The notes under the pieces were generated by a model that searched no databases, had not been told where the DNA came from, and saw only the letters and a list, made by a program, of their open reading frames with translations. A stretch of DNA of 64,000 nt from Pseudomonas sp. BP8 (lineage in GTDB: Bacteria > Pseudomonadota > Gammaproteobacteria > Pseudomonadales > Pseudomonadaceae): NCBI RefSeq assembly GCF_017875955.1, contig NZ_JAGINK010000001.1, forward strand, positions 4,928,501 to 4,992,500, given 5' to 3'. Positions 53,296 to 62,629 of this stretch are shown here, in pieces (within the stretch, counting starts at the first letter, position 1; every line of letters starts with the position of its first letter). Both the position numbers and the translations under genes were made by a program.

Positions 53296-54642
53296 ATGAA
53301 GCAACCCTGGAGCCCCGAAAGCTGGCGTGCGCTGCCGATCCAGCAGCAACCGACCTACCCCGATGCCGCGCACCTGCTCAAGGTCGAACAGACCCTGGCC
53401 AGCTACCCGCCGCTGGTCTTCGCCGGCGAGGCGCGCGAGCTGCGCCGGCAGTTTGCCGAGGTCACCCAGGGCCGCGCCTTCCTCCTCCAGGGCGGTGATT
53501 GCGCCGAAAGTTTCGCCGAATTTTCCGCGGCAAAGATCCGCGACACCTTCAAGGTGCTGCTGCAGATGGCGATTGTCATGACCTTTGCCGCCGGCTGCCC
53601 GGTGGTCAAGGTCGGGCGCATGGCCGGTCAGTTCGCCAAGCCGCGCTCGGCCGGCGACGAGACCATCGGCCAGGTGACCTTGCCGGCCTACCGCGGCGAC
53701 ATCGTCAACGGCATCGGCTTCGATGAACCCAGCCGCATCCCCGACCCCGAGCGTCTGCTGCAGGCATATCACCAGTCCACCGCCAGCCTCAACCTGTTGC
53801 GCGCCTTTGCCCAGGGCGGCTTTGCCGACCTGCACCAGGTGCACAAGTGGAACCTCGACTTCATCGCCAACTCGGCCCTGGCCGACAAGTACCACCAGCT
53901 CGCCGACCGCATCGACGAGACCCTGGCGTTCATGCGCGCCTGCGGCCTGGACAGCGCGCCGCAGTTGCGCGAGACCAGTTTCTTCACCGCCCACGAGGCG
54001 CTGCTGCTCAACTACGAAGAAGCCTTTGTGCGCAGCGACAGCCTGACTGGCGACTACTACGACTGTTCGGCGCACATGCTCTGGATCGGCGACCGCACCC
54101 GCCAGCTGGACGGCGCTCATGTAGAGTTCTTGCGCGGCGTGCACAACCCGATCGGGGTCAAGGTCGGTCCGAGCATGAACCCAGAAGAGCTGATTCGCCT
54201 GATCGACACGCTCAACCCGGACAACGACCCGGGCCGGCTCAACCTGATCGTGCGGATGGGCGCGGGCAAGGTCGGCGGTCATCTGCCGGGGTTGATCCGC
54301 ACCGTCGAGCGCGAGGGGCGCAAGGTGTTGTGGAGCTGTGATCCGATGCACGCCAATACCATCAAGGCCAGCAGTGGCTACAAGACCCGCGATTTTGCGC
54401 AGATTCTTGATGAGGTGAAGCAGTTCTTCCAGGTGCACCAGGCCGAGGGCTCGTATGCCGGCGGGATTCACATCGAGATGACCGGGCAGAACGTCACCGA
54501 GTGCATCGGTGGCGCACGGCCGATTACCGAGGCGGGGCTGTCCGACCGTTATCACACCCATTGCGACCCACGGCTGAATGCCGATCAGTCGCTGGAGCTG
54601 GCGTTTTTGATTGCCGAGACGTTGAAGCAGGTACGACGTTAA
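53296..54642 (+). CDS. class II 3-deoxy-7-phosphoheptulonate (DAHP) synthase
   Basis: This 448-residue enzyme is the first step of the shikimate pathway: phosphoenolpyruvate plus erythrose-4-phosphate to DAHP. Class II signatures are [42 protein letters not shown] and [15 protein letters not shown], and KxGPS for PEP binding is seen in [12 protein letters not shown]. Length and N-terminus ([19 protein letters not shown]) fit the family. GTG 53293 directly before the ATG could also be used. It corresponds by position to PA2843. It stands alone, followed by a large hairpin. Confidence 0.93.
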   Translation: MKQPWSPESWRALPIQQQPTYPDAAHLLKVEQTLASYPPLVFAGEARELRRQFAEVTQGRAFLLQGGDCAESFAEFSAAKIRDTFKVLLQMAIVMTFAAGCPVVKVGRMAGQFAKPRSAGDETIGQVTLPAYRGDIVNGIGFDEPSRIPDPERLLQAYHQSTASLNLLRAFAQGGFADLHQVHKWNLDFIANSALADKYHQLADRIDETLAFMRACGLDSAPQLRETSFFTAHEALLLNYEEAFVRSDSLTGDYYDCSAHMLWIGDRTRQLDGAHVEFLRGVHNPIGVKVGPSMNPEELIRLIDTLNPDNDPGRLNLIVRMGAGKVGGHLPGLIRTVEREGRKVLWSCDPMHANTIKASSGYKTRDFAQILDEVKQFFQVHQAEGSYAGGIHIEMTGQNVTECIGGARPITEAGLSDRYHTHCDPRLNADQSLELAFLIAETLKQVRR

Positions 54643-54673
54643 GGCTTTCGCCAGCAGCCTAGGCTTGGGTTTG

Positions 54674-54720
54674 GGCTTGAGTTTGCTGGGGCCGCGCAGC
54701 GGCCCCAGCAAGCTCAAGCC
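54674..54720. terminator. long hairpin after the DAHP synthase gene
   Basis: A 22-bp stem with one mismatch (GGCTTGAG...GGGGCCGC, loop GCA, GCGGCCCC...CTCAAGCC), 31 bp past the stop. The same CTTGAG...GCCGGGGCCGC sequence recurs near 37896, 49846 and 55930, so it is also a family of dispersed repeats. Confidence 0.6.
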
Positions 54721-54740
54721 TGATGCAAGTCCCTGCCCAT

Positions 54741-54959
54741 TCACTTACCCAGCGGATCATCCCAAAACGGCCGCTCGGCCTCTTGCTGGATATCCGCCCG
54801 ACTCAAGCCCAGGTCCGCCAACGTCGCATCACTGAGCCGCGCCAACTCCTGGCGCTGACGGTGCAACTGATGCCAGCGGGCCAGGCGCCGACCCACCTCC
54901 TGCATCATCTGCCCAAGACCAACTGCCGGTTGCCGGGTAACACTCGCATGACCTTTCAT
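54741..54959 (-). CDS. DUF1127 small protein
   Basis: The 72-residue protein carries the C-terminal DUF1127 motif (RLARWHQLHRQRQELARLSDATLADLGLSRADIQQEAERPFW), in which LxxLSDxxLxDIGLxRxDI is the family hallmark. GGAGGG lies at ideal distance from the ATG. DUF1127 proteins are small, Arg-rich and in some alpha-proteobacteria affect phosphate uptake and RNA metabolism; a role in Pseudomonas is not established. It is divergent from the LysR-type gene and convergent with the DAHP synthase gene. Confidence 0.85.
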   Translation of the reverse strand: MKGHASVTRQPAVGLGQMMQEVGRRLARWHQLHRQRQELARLSDATLADLGLSRADIQQEAERPFWDDPLGK

Positions 54960-55055
54960 CGTGAAGCCCTCCGTGTAAGTGGCTTCAGTCTCGCGCTGGG
55001 CTTAGGATCAATCCAACGAATGTTTCTTATGTCATGCATCTCGGAGATTGATGCA

Positions 55056-55910
55056 ATGTCCCAGTACCAGAGCCTCGATTCCGACGTATTGCGCACCTTC
55101 GTCGCGATTGCCGAACAAGGCGGGTTCACCCGCGCCGGCGAAGTGGTCAACCGCACCCAGTCCGCTGTCAGCATGCAGATGAAACGCCTGGAGGAAGACG
55201 TCCTCCAGCGCCAGCTGTTCGAACGCGACGGCCGCCAGGTACGCCTGACCGCCGAGGGCCAGGTGCTGCTCGGCTATGCCCGGCGCATCCTCAAGCTGCA
55301 TGGCGAAGTGTTCAACACCCTGCGCAGTCCGCACATGGTCGGCGTGGTGCGCATCGGTACGCCCGACGACTACGCGATGCGCTTTCTGCCGAGCATCCTC
55401 TCCAGCTTTGCCCAGGCCTACCCGTTGATTCAGGTTGAAGTGCACTGCGAGTCATCCAAGCAGCTGATGCTACGCCAGGACCTCGACCTGACCATAGTCA
55501 CCCGCGAGCCGGGCCATGAAGTCGGCCAACTGCTGCGCCAGGAGCGCTTGGTGTGGGCGGCGGCGCAGGGCTTTTGTCCGCAGGAGCAGCGACCGATGCC
55601 GTTGGCGTTGTTCAATAGCGATTGTTTCTGCCGGGCCTGGACCTGCAATGCACTCGAGACGCAGGGCATCGATTACCGGATCGCCTACACCAGCCCGAGC
55701 CTGGCGGCGATCTTTGCGATCGTCACGGCGGGACTGGCGGTCACGGCGCAGCTGCAGAGCTTGATTGGCGGCAACTTGCGCATACTCGGTGAGAATGATG
55801 GATTGCCGCAATTGCCGGTGGCCAATGTGATGATGCTGCGCAATGCGCACAGCCAGTCGGCGATAACCGACTGCATGGCGCAGTACATCAGTGAAGGGTT
55901 TGCGCTGTGA
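55056..55910 (+). CDS. LysR-type transcriptional regulator
   Basis: The 284-residue protein has the N-terminal winged helix-turn-helix of LysR proteins (LDSDVLRTFVAIAEQGGFTRAGEVVNRTQSAVSMQMKRLEE). It is followed by a substrate-binding domain with VVRIGTPDDYAMRFLPSIL. The frame is open to 54723, but ATG 55056 gives the normal domain start; GGAG is 11 nt upstream. An ATG at 55029 is also possible. The target is unknown; the divergent DUF1127 gene is a candidate. It corresponds in order to the LysR gene near PA2846. Confidence 0.85.
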   Translation: MSQYQSLDSDVLRTFVAIAEQGGFTRAGEVVNRTQSAVSMQMKRLEEDVLQRQLFERDGRQVRLTAEGQVLLGYARRILKLHGEVFNTLRSPHMVGVVRIGTPDDYAMRFLPSILSSFAQAYPLIQVEVHCESSKQLMLRQDLDLTIVTREPGHEVGQLLRQERLVWAAAQGFCPQEQRPMPLALFNSDCFCRAWTCNALETQGIDYRIAYTSPSLAAIFAIVTAGLAVTAQLQSLIGGNLRILGENDGLPQLPVANVMMLRNAHSQSAITDCMAQYISEGFAL

Positions 55911-55975
55911 GTTCTGCGGTATTGCGTTTAGCTTGAGATCGCCGGGGCCGCTGCGCAGCCCTAGCATGGACAGCC

Positions 55976-56725
55976 TTACAACTCAAACCCCAGCATCACC
56001 GCGCATACCACCAAGAACACACAGAACAGCGTCTTCAACACCTTCTCCGGCAACGCATGGGCCAGCTTCACCCCCCAACTGATGCTCAGCAGCCCGCCCA
56101 CCGCCAACGGCAGGCCCACCTGCCAGACCACACTGTGGTGCAACCCATAGGTCAGCAAGGTGACCATGGTGCTCGGCACCGCCAACGCCAGCGACAGCCC
56201 CTGCGCCACCACCTGGGTGGTGCCGAACACACTGGTCAGGATCGGCGTCGCCACCACCGCACCGCCCACGCCGAACAAACCGCCCATGGTCCCGGCAAAA
56301 CTGCCCAACACCCCTAGCCACGGCCAGGCATAACGCAGCTCACTGCTCGGCGGCGCCACACGCATGAACATCCGCGCCACGTTCCACAGCGCCAGCGCCA
56401 CCAGAAAGCCGACGAACCCCAAGCGCATCGAATGCGCATCGATGCCCACCGCCCAGATCGAACCAAGCCAGGCAAACACCAGGCTGCACAGCGACAACGG
56501 CAAAGCATGGCGCAGCTCGATGCGGTTGCGCTGGTGATAGCGCCACAGCGCCAGCAGCACGTTCGGTACCACCATCACCAGCGCAGTGCCCTGCGCCAAC
56601 TGCTGGTCGAGGCCAAACAGCAGGCCCAATGCAGGGATCGCGATCAACCCGCCGCCAATGCCAAATAGCCCGCCCACAGTCCCCAGCGCTGCGCCCAGTA
56701 CGATATACATCAACCACTCGATCAT
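55976..56725 (-). CDS. TauE/SafE family membrane permease
   Basis: This 249-residue polytopic protein has about eight TM segments and the two duplicated glycine-rich family signatures: GTVGGLFGIGGGLIAIPALG near the N-terminus and GTMGGLFGVGGAVVATPIL near residue 145. Members export sulfite or related organosulfur anions, or sulfoacetate. The substrate cannot be told from this sequence. GAGG lies upstream of the ATG. It is divergent from the next LysR-type gene, which may regulate it. Corresponds in order to PA2847. Confidence 0.88.
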   Translation of the reverse strand: MIEWLMYIVLGAALGTVGGLFGIGGGLIAIPALGLLFGLDQQLAQGTALVMVVPNVLLALWRYHQRNRIELRHALPLSLCSLVFAWLGSIWAVGIDAHSMRLGFVGFLVALALWNVARMFMRVAPPSSELRYAWPWLGVLGSFAGTMGGLFGVGGAVVATPILTSVFGTTQVVAQGLSLALAVPSTMVTLLTYGLHHSVVWQVGLPLAVGGLLSISWGVKLAHALPEKVLKTLFCVFLVVCAVMLGFEL

Positions 56726-56837
56726 CAGGGCCTCATCCGCCTGTTACAGAATGTGTGCATGCTAACCATTGCAGGCTGGCAGCGAAACGCACAGCAGCGC
56801 ACAATGGCTATGCGTGATTCGCACAAGCAGAAGCCTG

Positions 56838-57794
56838 ATGAGCCCCGATACCCTTACCGAACAACTGAGCCTGTTTCTCGATGTGCTGGAGGCTGGCAGC
56901 TTTTCCGCCGCCGCGCGCCGTCACCCACTGACCCCCTCGGCAGTGGCACGGCGCATCGACAGCCTGGAGCACGCCGTGGGCAGCCGCCTGTTTGTGCGCA
57001 GCACCCACGCGGTACGGCCCACCCCCGCCGGCAATGCTTTCGCCGAGCGCGCCCGGCGCATCATCGAAGAGTTACGCCTGGCCCGCGCCGAAGCGGTGTC
57101 GCTGAGCAACGCCCCGGAAGGCCTGATCCGCATTGACGCGCCGGCGGCCTTTGGCCGGCTTCACCTGGCGCCGGCGATTGCCGACTTCCTGCTGGCCTAC
57201 CCCGGCCTGGACGTGCAACTGCGCCTGATCGACAGTTTTGTCGACCTGCACGGTAGCCATCTTGGCGAGGTCGACCTGGTGCTGCGCGCCGGCCCCCTGG
57301 CCGATACCCGCCTGGTGGCAACACCATTGGCCTACATGGTGCGGATCGCTTGCGCCAGCCCGGCCTACCTGGCCAGCCGCGGCACGCCCACCTGCCCCAG
57401 CCAATTGCCAGGCCACGACGGCCTCGACTGGGACGGGCTGGCGCCGCCGTTCGCCTGGCGCTTCGCGGTCGACGGCCAGACCCGACTGTATCGACCCGCG
57501 CGCATGCGCATGGCGGCCAACAACGCCGAGACCCTGCTGTTCGGCGCGCTGGCCGGCCTGGGCATCGCCCACCTGCCAACCTGGCTGGTCAGCGAGCACC
57601 TGCTGCGTGGCGAACTGCTGCCGCTGTTTTGCCAGGACGGCTTGCCCGAAGCAGAAACCAGCGGCATCTATGCACTACGCCTGGCACATGAAACGAACTC
57701 TCGCAGCCGCTTGCTGCTCGAATTCCTCAAGAGCCGTTTCAGTCCGCTGCCACCCTGGGACCTGGCCCTGCGCAGTGAGTTACCGTGGCAATGA
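56838..57794 (+). CDS. LysR-type transcriptional regulator
   Basis: The 318-residue protein has an N-terminal helix-turn-helix (LFLDVLEAGSFSAAARRHPLTPSAVARRIDSLEHAVGSRLF) of the CrgA/AaeR-like subgroup. The effector domain begins GLIRIDAPAAFGRLHLAPAIADF, also typical of that subgroup. The frame extends upstream, but ATG 56838 gives the standard N-terminus. No strong ribosome binding site is visible. It reads toward ohrR, 52 bp away, and might be co-transcribed with it, although ohrR usually has its own promoter. Confidence 0.85.
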   Translation: MSPDTLTEQLSLFLDVLEAGSFSAAARRHPLTPSAVARRIDSLEHAVGSRLFVRSTHAVRPTPAGNAFAERARRIIEELRLARAEAVSLSNAPEGLIRIDAPAAFGRLHLAPAIADFLLAYPGLDVQLRLIDSFVDLHGSHLGEVDLVLRAGPLADTRLVATPLAYMVRIACASPAYLASRGTPTCPSQLPGHDGLDWDGLAPPFAWRFAVDGQTRLYRPARMRMAANNAETLLFGALAGLGIAHLPTWLVSEHLLRGELLPLFCQDGLPEAETSGIYALRLAHETNSRSRLLLEFLKSRFSPLPPWDLALRSELPWQ

Positions 57795-57846
57795 GTGCCC
57801 CACCCTGCGCGCGCCAGACTTCCATCTCAATCATTCAAGGACCTGC

Positions 57847-58302
57847 ATGAACGCCGACAACAATGCCCCATGCGACGAGCTACTGCTGGACAACCAGGTC
57901 TGTTTCGCCCTGCACTCCACCTCGTTGCTGATGACCAAGGTCTACAAACCCTTGCTGCAGGCGCTCGGCCTGACCTACCCGCAGTACCTGGCGATGCTCG
58001 TGCTGTGGGAGCAGGACGGGTTGACGGTCGGGGAAATCAGCCATCGCCTGCTCACCGACCCTGGCTCGCTGACCCCGCTGCTCAAGCGCCTGGAGAGCGA
58101 AGGCCTGCTCAAGCGCACCCGCAGCCGCGAAGACGAACGGGTGGTGATGGTGCAACTGACCGATAAAGGCCGTGCTTTACGCGAGCAGGCCCGGGAAGTG
58201 CCCAAATGCATCCTGCAGGCCAGCGGACGTAGCCTTGAACGCTTGCAACAGCTGCAGGCCGAACTGCTCGAATTGCGCGCCAGCCTGCAACAGGGGCTGT
58301 GA
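57847..58302 (+). CDS. ohrR: organic hydroperoxide-sensing MarR-type repressor OhrR
   Basis: The 151-residue MarR-family winged-helix protein has the peroxide-sensing Cys near the N-terminus in LLLDNQVCFALHST (residue 19) with the two Tyr that contact it (VYKPLLQALGLTYPQYL). A wing with TRSREDERVVMVQLT follows. It represses ohr until the Cys is oxidised by organic hydroperoxides, then releases DNA. AAGGA precedes the ATG. The ohr gene follows on the same strand, with an operator-like region in the 130-bp gap. A second Cys (VPKCILQ, near residue 120) may form the intersubunit disulfide seen in two-Cys OhrR proteins. Confidence 0.92.
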   Translation: MNADNNAPCDELLLDNQVCFALHSTSLLMTKVYKPLLQALGLTYPQYLAMLVLWEQDGLTVGEISHRLLTDPGSLTPLLKRLESEGLLKRTRSREDERVVMVQLTDKGRALREQAREVPKCILQASGRSLERLQQLQAELLELRASLQQGL

Positions 58303-58350
58303 CGACTATGCTGTGAGCTGGTCGTTCGGATCAACGGCAACAGATTTATC

Positions 58351-58376
58351 TTGCGCACTAACTATTTGCGCGCTAA
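58351..58376 (+). promoter_or_regulatory. putative OhrR operator/ohr promoter region
   Basis: Two direct copies of TTGCGC(A/G)CTAA at 58351-58361 and 58366-58376, 15 bp apart, lie in the AT-rich ohrR-ohr gap 57 bp before the ohr start. The position suits a repressor site for ohr. Confidence 0.5.
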
Positions 58377-58432
58377 TTTAAATCCCACACCAATCCAGCG
58401 CTCTGGCGCTCAGCACACATGTGAGGCTCACG

Positions 58433-58861
58433 ATGCAAAAGGTCACTCCCCTGTACATTGCACAAGCGACTTCCACTGGCGGGCGCGATGGCACCTCCAA
58501 AGCCAGCGATGGCAAGCTTGAGGTCAAGCTGAGCACACCGAAAGAGCTGGGCGGCGCGGGCGGTGAAGGCACCAACCCTGAGCAGCTGTTTGCGGCAGGC
58601 TATTCGGCGTGCTTCATCGGCGCGCTGAAGTTCGTCGCCGGGCAAGAGAAGAAGCAGTTGCCGGCGGATGCGTCGATCACCGCCAAGGTTGGCATTGGCC
58701 AGATCCCCGGTGGTTTTGGGCTGGACATTGATCTTGAGATCAACCTGCCTGGGTTGGCCCAGGCTGACGCTGAGGCGCTGGTCGAGAAGGCGCACCAGGT
58801 GTGCCCGTACTCCAATGCCACGCGTGGCAATGTTGATGTGCGGTTGCATGTGAGTGTCTGA
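58433..58861 (+). CDS. ohr: organic hydroperoxide resistance protein Ohr
   Basis: The 142-residue Ohr/OsmC-family thiol peroxidase has catalytic Cys in [14 protein letters not shown] (about residue 60) and the second Cys in [15 protein letters not shown] (about residue 125). The conserved Arg is near the N-terminus (STGGRDG), and the Glu in NPEQLF supports the mechanism. It reduces organic hydroperoxides with lipoylated protein as electron donor. GAGG precedes ATG 58433. It is under ohrR in the usual arrangement and ends next to palindromic element copy 3. Confidence 0.95.
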   Translation: MQKVTPLYIAQATSTGGRDGTSKASDGKLEVKLSTPKELGGAGGEGTNPEQLFAAGYSACFIGALKFVAGQEKKQLPADASITAKVGIGQIPGGFGLDIDLEINLPGLAQADAEALVEKAHQVCPYSNATRGNVDVRLHVSV

Positions 58862-58986
58862 TTGATCGCGGCAGTGGGGCTGCTGCGCAGCCCTTCCGAC
58901 CGGTCCGGCGCGCCGGCAAGGCCGCTCCCACAGAGACCGCGCCATTCCTGTGGAGGCGCCACGGTCCATCAGGCATAGAACGGTTC

Positions 58987-59786
58987 TTCACGGGTTGTTG
59001 AGGGAGATGATCTGTTTGATTGGCTTGCTGGCTTGCTGGCTTTGGAATTGTTGGCTTATCCAGTTGATGTGGGGGCGCCACTGGCCCCTTCCGCCCTTAC
59101 GGCGGGTCACTTTTTTTCTTGGAAAAAAGTAACCAAAAACCGCTTGCTCCTGCATCCGGCCCTGCGCTGCGCTCCGGGTCCCCTCGCTCCGGTCTCCTGA
59201 CGTCGCGAAGTTACGGGCGGCGCCTGGGCTGGCGTTGTCTTCGATAGTGGCATGGGTGGTGGATATTCGGGCCTCTTCGCGGGACAAGCCCGCTCCTACA
59301 GGGTTGGCGCAGATTTTGAATTCGGCGCTGTACCTGTAGGAGCGGGCTTGTCCCGCGAAGAGGCCGGTACTGGCAATGCAAAGCGCAGGGCGCAGCCCTG
59401 CCAGCCACCCCGCAAATCCGCTGGTAAATAAACAAAGCGAGAGCGCAGCGATTCGCCTGCCGTTGCAGTGGCTGTTGATCTTGATCTTGCTCTTGATCTA
59501 CCAGCGACTTCAGGAGGCCGAGCGCAGGTCTTGCGCAGGGAGGTGGAGGCCATGGATGGCCGTAAAGCGCTGAGGCCCAGGATGGGCCGTACAGCGCGGT
59601 CCTCCCGGAGCAAGACCGGAGCGAGGGAACCCGCAGCGCAGCGAAGGGCCGTATGATGGAGCAAGCGGTTTTTGGTTACTTTTTTCCAAGAAAAAAAGTG
59701 ACCCGCCGTAAGGGCGGAAGGGGCCAGTGGCACCACCACATCAAATGGATAAGCCCCCCCAACCTACAAGCCCCCAATGATCAAAC
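58987..59786. repeat. large palindromic intergenic repeat element, copy 3
   Basis: It begins TTCACGGGTTG (58987); the left tip carries the complement of the AGATCATC.CCCAACAAT sequence that forms the right tip of copies 1 and 2. The arms (about 59085-59220 against 59500-59720) and two facing REP elements (59268-59302 and 59334-59369) match copy 2. The left arm is shortened by an internal deletion after CTCGCTCCGGTC, and the nested inverted repeat of copies 1 and 2 is absent. It lies between the convergent ohr and efp genes. No gene seen. Confidence 0.72.
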
Positions 59787-59819
59787 CAAAAAAAACCCGG
59801 CACCAAGGCCGGGTTTTTC
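59787..59819 (-). terminator. intrinsic terminator of efp
   Basis: Read on the minus strand: AACCCGGC, 6-nt loop, GCCGGGTT followed by a run of T. It lies 20 bp past the efp stop and abuts the palindromic element. Confidence 0.9.
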
Positions 59820-59838
59820 AAACAGTCGCAAGAAGTGA

Positions 59839-60408
59839 TTACTTCTTGGAACGGCCCTTGAAGCTACCGTCGCGGGTATCGATATCGATCATTTCGTCGA
59901 TCTCGATGAAGTCAGCAACCTGTACTTCGGTACCGTTGGACAGCTTGGCAGGCTTCATGACCTTGCCCGAAGTGTCGCCACGCGCGGAGTTTTCGGTGTA
60001 GACAACCTTACGGCTGATGGTGGTCGGCAGCTCTACCGATACCAGACGCTCTTCGAAGAACACAGCTTCGCAGACGTCGGTCATGCCTTCTTCGATGTAC
60101 GGAAGAACGGCCTCGATGTCTTCGGCGTTCAGCTCGTACATGGTGTAGTCGGTGGTGTCCATGAAGGTGTACTGGTCACCGCTGATGAACGACAGGGTCG
60201 CTTCTTTGCGATCGAGGATCACGTCGTCCAGCTTGTCGTCCGCACCGTAGACGGTTTCGGTCTTGTAGCCGGTCAGCAGGTTCTTCAGCTTGGTCTTCAT
60301 GATCGCGCTGTTACGGCCCGACTTGGTGAATTCAGCTTTCTGAACCAGCCACGGATCGTTATCGATGCGCAGAACGGTACCGGGTTTGATTTCTTTACCA
60401 GTTTTCAT
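59839..60408 (-). CDS. efp: translation elongation factor P
   Basis: The 189-residue protein has the three beta-barrel domains of EF-P, starting [13 protein letters not shown] and ending GSFKGRSKK. The modification site is Arg32 in KSGRNSA rather than lysine, which marks the rhamnosylated EF-P subfamily and fits the adjacent earP gene. EF-P binds the ribosome and relieves stalling at polyproline. The window's long RHS protein contains such polyproline tracts. No strong Shine-Dalgarno is seen; GATATATCG lies upstream. Confidence 0.97.
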   Translation of the reverse strand: MKTGKEIKPGTVLRIDNDPWLVQKAEFTKSGRNSAIMKTKLKNLLTGYKTETVYGADDKLDDVILDRKEATLSFISGDQYTFMDTTDYTMYELNAEDIEAVLPYIEEGMTDVCEAVFFEERLVSVELPTTISRKVVYTENSARGDTSGKVMKPAKLSNGTEVQVADFIEIDEMIDIDTRDGSFKGRSKK

Positions 60409-60456
60409 TGCGATATATCCGAATCTGGATGGATTTATAAAAATCGAGGCCGCGTA

Positions 60457-61590
60457 TCATAGCGAATTTCGGTAAAAGTGTACTAGCGCCGTGGCAAGGT
60501 CCGGCCGAGCGGCCTGCCCTGCGGCCCAGTCACGCGCATGTTGGCGCAGTTCTGCCCAATGCGGCTGCAGCGCTCGCCAGGCCTGGCCCATGTCACGGTC
60601 CATGTTCCACGCCTGCCACAATTCGCTCAACGCAGCCGCAGCCGGCGCTGACAAGCCCTGTCGATAAAGCGCAAGGAAAGCGTCGAGTTTTTCCCAGTGG
60701 GCGTTCTCTTCCTGCACATAGATGTGCCACAGCATCGGCACCGCCGCCCACTGCGCACGTACGAACGAGTCTTCCCCACGCACGGCATTGAAGTCACAGC
60801 ACCAGAGCAAGCGGTCGTAATCCTCCTGACTGACGAATGGCACCACCTGCACAGTCAGCGCGCCACGCCGGTGAATCGCCCCGGGCGCCAGCTCAGCCTC
60901 GCCCAGCCACTGGCCAAGGTCGGCCAGCACCCGGCCTTGCGGCACCAGCAAGTGAGTGGCCTGCGCGTCGCTCGCCAACGCCTCCAGCCAACTGCCCAGT
61001 TGCGGGTTCTCATAGGCGAACAAGGAGATCAACCGGGCCCCGGGCTGCACCTTGACGCCAAGCCCTGCGAGAAACTGCGCCCGTGCGTCCGGCGATTGCT
61101 GCAGGGCCTCGCGCCGCGCCAGCAGCGTGCCCTCGCGCAGCAACCCGCCAGTGCCTGCAGTAAAGCCTGGGAAGAAAAACACCTTGCGCAGCCCATTGGC
61201 CTGCGGCGAGGGCAGCCCATGGCAACCTTCTACCCAATCTTCGGCGCTGAGGTACTCGAGGTTGAGCCACAGCGGCGCCTTGGCCTGCTGGCTCATGGCC
61301 TCGACATAGCTCGCCGGCAACTGACAGGCAAACGCCCCTACCACCACCTGCGCCGGCGCGCTGGCCTGCCAGTCAGCCGGCCAGCGGCGCACGTCGACGC
61401 CCTGCTGCCACTGCTGCTCGGCGTTGACATCGGCCCCTGGACACAGCGGCACGAAGGCCTGCAGGTCGTCCACCCACAAGCGCACCGCCTGATCATGCTC
61501 GGCCACCAGCTGACGGGCCAGGCGCCAGGTCACGCCGATGTCGCCATAATTGTCGACAACCGTGCAGAAGATGTCCCAGGTGGTTTTCAT
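60457..61590 (-). CDS. earP: EF-P arginine rhamnosyltransferase EarP
   Basis: The 377-residue GT-B inverting glycosyltransferase transfers rhamnose from dTDP-rhamnose to Arg32 of EF-P. The residues reported as essential in P. putida EarP are present at the same numbers: Asp13 and Asp17 in VVDNYGDIG, and Glu273 in RGEDSF. The frame is open 99 bp upstream, but ATG 61590 gives this exact numbering and has AGGCAG before it. It lies just upstream of efp on the same strand with a 48-bp gap, the standard pairing in Pseudomonas. Confidence 0.96.
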   Translation of the reverse strand: MKTTWDIFCTVVDNYGDIGVTWRLARQLVAEHDQAVRLWVDDLQAFVPLCPGADVNAEQQWQQGVDVRRWPADWQASAPAQVVVGAFACQLPASYVEAMSQQAKAPLWLNLEYLSAEDWVEGCHGLPSPQANGLRKVFFFPGFTAGTGGLLREGTLLARREALQQSPDARAQFLAGLGVKVQPGARLISLFAYENPQLGSWLEALASDAQATHLLVPQGRVLADLGQWLGEAELAPGAIHRRGALTVQVVPFVSQEDYDRLLWCCDFNAVRGEDSFVRAQWAAVPMLWHIYVQEENAHWEKLDAFLALYRQGLSAPAAAALSELWQAWNMDRDMGQAWRALQPHWAELRQHARDWAAGQAARPDLATALVHFYRNSL

Positions 61591-61722
61591 ACCGACTGCC
61601 TCGCTGCGCGGAAAAACCGCCGATTCTGCGGATAAATTGTCGCTGACAAAAGCGCTGCGCTGAAAATATGTTGGCCGCGCATGCGACAATGCCGAGCACT
61701 ACCGCCCTGCCAGGAGGCTGTC

Positions 61723-62115
61723 ATGGACCGCTACCGCCGCCGCGAACTGAAAATCACCCTCAAGCCCGTGCAGCTGATCTTCTGCGTTGCCCTTGGCCTG
61801 TGGCTGGGTGCTTTGGCCATCGGCCTGAGCCTGTGGCTGGCGCTGCGGCTGTGGCCGGAACAGGTGCAACCGGTGACCCAGGCCATCGCCCCCGCGGCCG
61901 TAGCGCCAGCGCCGGCACCGCCTGCTGACGCCCAGGCGCAGATGTTCGAACGCTACAAGGACATCCTGCACAACCAGGAGGCGCAACAGGCTGCCGAAGC
62001 GGCCCAGGGCAACCCGCGTAACCTCAACAAGCCCAAGTGCCAGTTCTGGCTGCAGCAGAACCGCACTGCACCCACCGACAAGAGCCAGGCCAACGTGCTG
62101 GAGTTCTGCTACTGA
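61723..62115 (+). CDS. small membrane-anchored hypothetical protein
   Basis: This 130-residue protein has a basic N-terminus (MDRYRRRELKITLKP), one strong TM helix (LIFCVALGLWLGALAIGLSL), a Pro/Ala-rich linker (PAAVAPAPAPPADAQ) and a C-terminal periplasmic segment with two Cys (KPKCQFWLQQN and LEFCY). These two Cys may form a disulfide. AGGAGG stands at ideal spacing before the ATG. Its stop is 2 bp from the following gene, so the pair is probably an operon. The family is not recognised by me; function unknown. Confidence 0.75.
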   Translation: MDRYRRRELKITLKPVQLIFCVALGLWLGALAIGLSLWLALRLWPEQVQPVTQAIAPAAVAPAPAPPADAQAQMFERYKDILHNQEAQQAAEAAQGNPRNLNKPKCQFWLQQNRTAPTDKSQANVLEFCY

Positions 62116-62117
62116 TC

Positions 62118-62600
62118 ATGAACAAGACCACCCTGCTCGCCCGTATTGTCGAAACCCTCGAACAGGATGTCGAGGTGCTGCGTCGTGCAGCGCAGACGGC
62201 CTACGAGACCGCCACCGCCGAAGAAAACATCGCCGAGAACAAGTACGACACGCTCGGGCTCGAAGCCTCGTACCTGGCCACCGGCCAGGCCAGACGCACC
62301 GCCGAGATACGCCAGGCGCTGCTGACCTACCAACAACTTCTGCCGCGCGACTACGACCCGGCACGGGGCATCCAGATCACCAACCTGGTGACCCTGGAAG
62401 ATGAAGAGGGCGAACAACGGCTGCTGTTTCTTGGGCCCGAAGGCGCTGGGTTGAAGATTGGCGAGGGCGCGCAACAGGTGACCGTGATCACCCCGCGCTC
62501 GCCGCTCGGCCAGGCGATGCTGGGCAAGCGGATCGATGACGAGGTTCGCCTGGTGGTGGCTGGCGTGGCGCAGGTGGCCGTGGTGGTCGATGTGAGCTGA
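62118..62600 (+). CDS. GreA/GreB-family transcription factor-like protein
   Basis: The 160-residue protein has an N-terminal helical region (residues 1-75, with ENIAENKYDTLGLEAS as coiled-coil) and a C-terminal FKBP-like domain (LLFLGPEGAGLKI, ITPRSPLGQAMLGKRIDDEV). The SPLG..L.GK.. pattern is the Gre C-terminal hallmark. The N-terminal tip lacks the clear D-E pair needed for transcript cleavage in GreA, so it may be a Gre-like regulator acting at the RNA polymerase secondary channel rather than a cleavage factor. The start is 2 bp after the upstream stop, with no good ribosome binding site of its own, which suggests coupled translation. Confidence 0.8.
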   Translation: MNKTTLLARIVETLEQDVEVLRRAAQTAYETATAEENIAENKYDTLGLEASYLATGQARRTAEIRQALLTYQQLLPRDYDPARGIQITNLVTLEDEEGEQRLLFLGPEGAGLKIGEGAQQVTVITPRSPLGQAMLGKRIDDEVRLVVAGVAQVAVVVDVS

Positions 62601-62629
62601 ACCCCTGGGGCCGTTTCGCAGCCCAGGCA

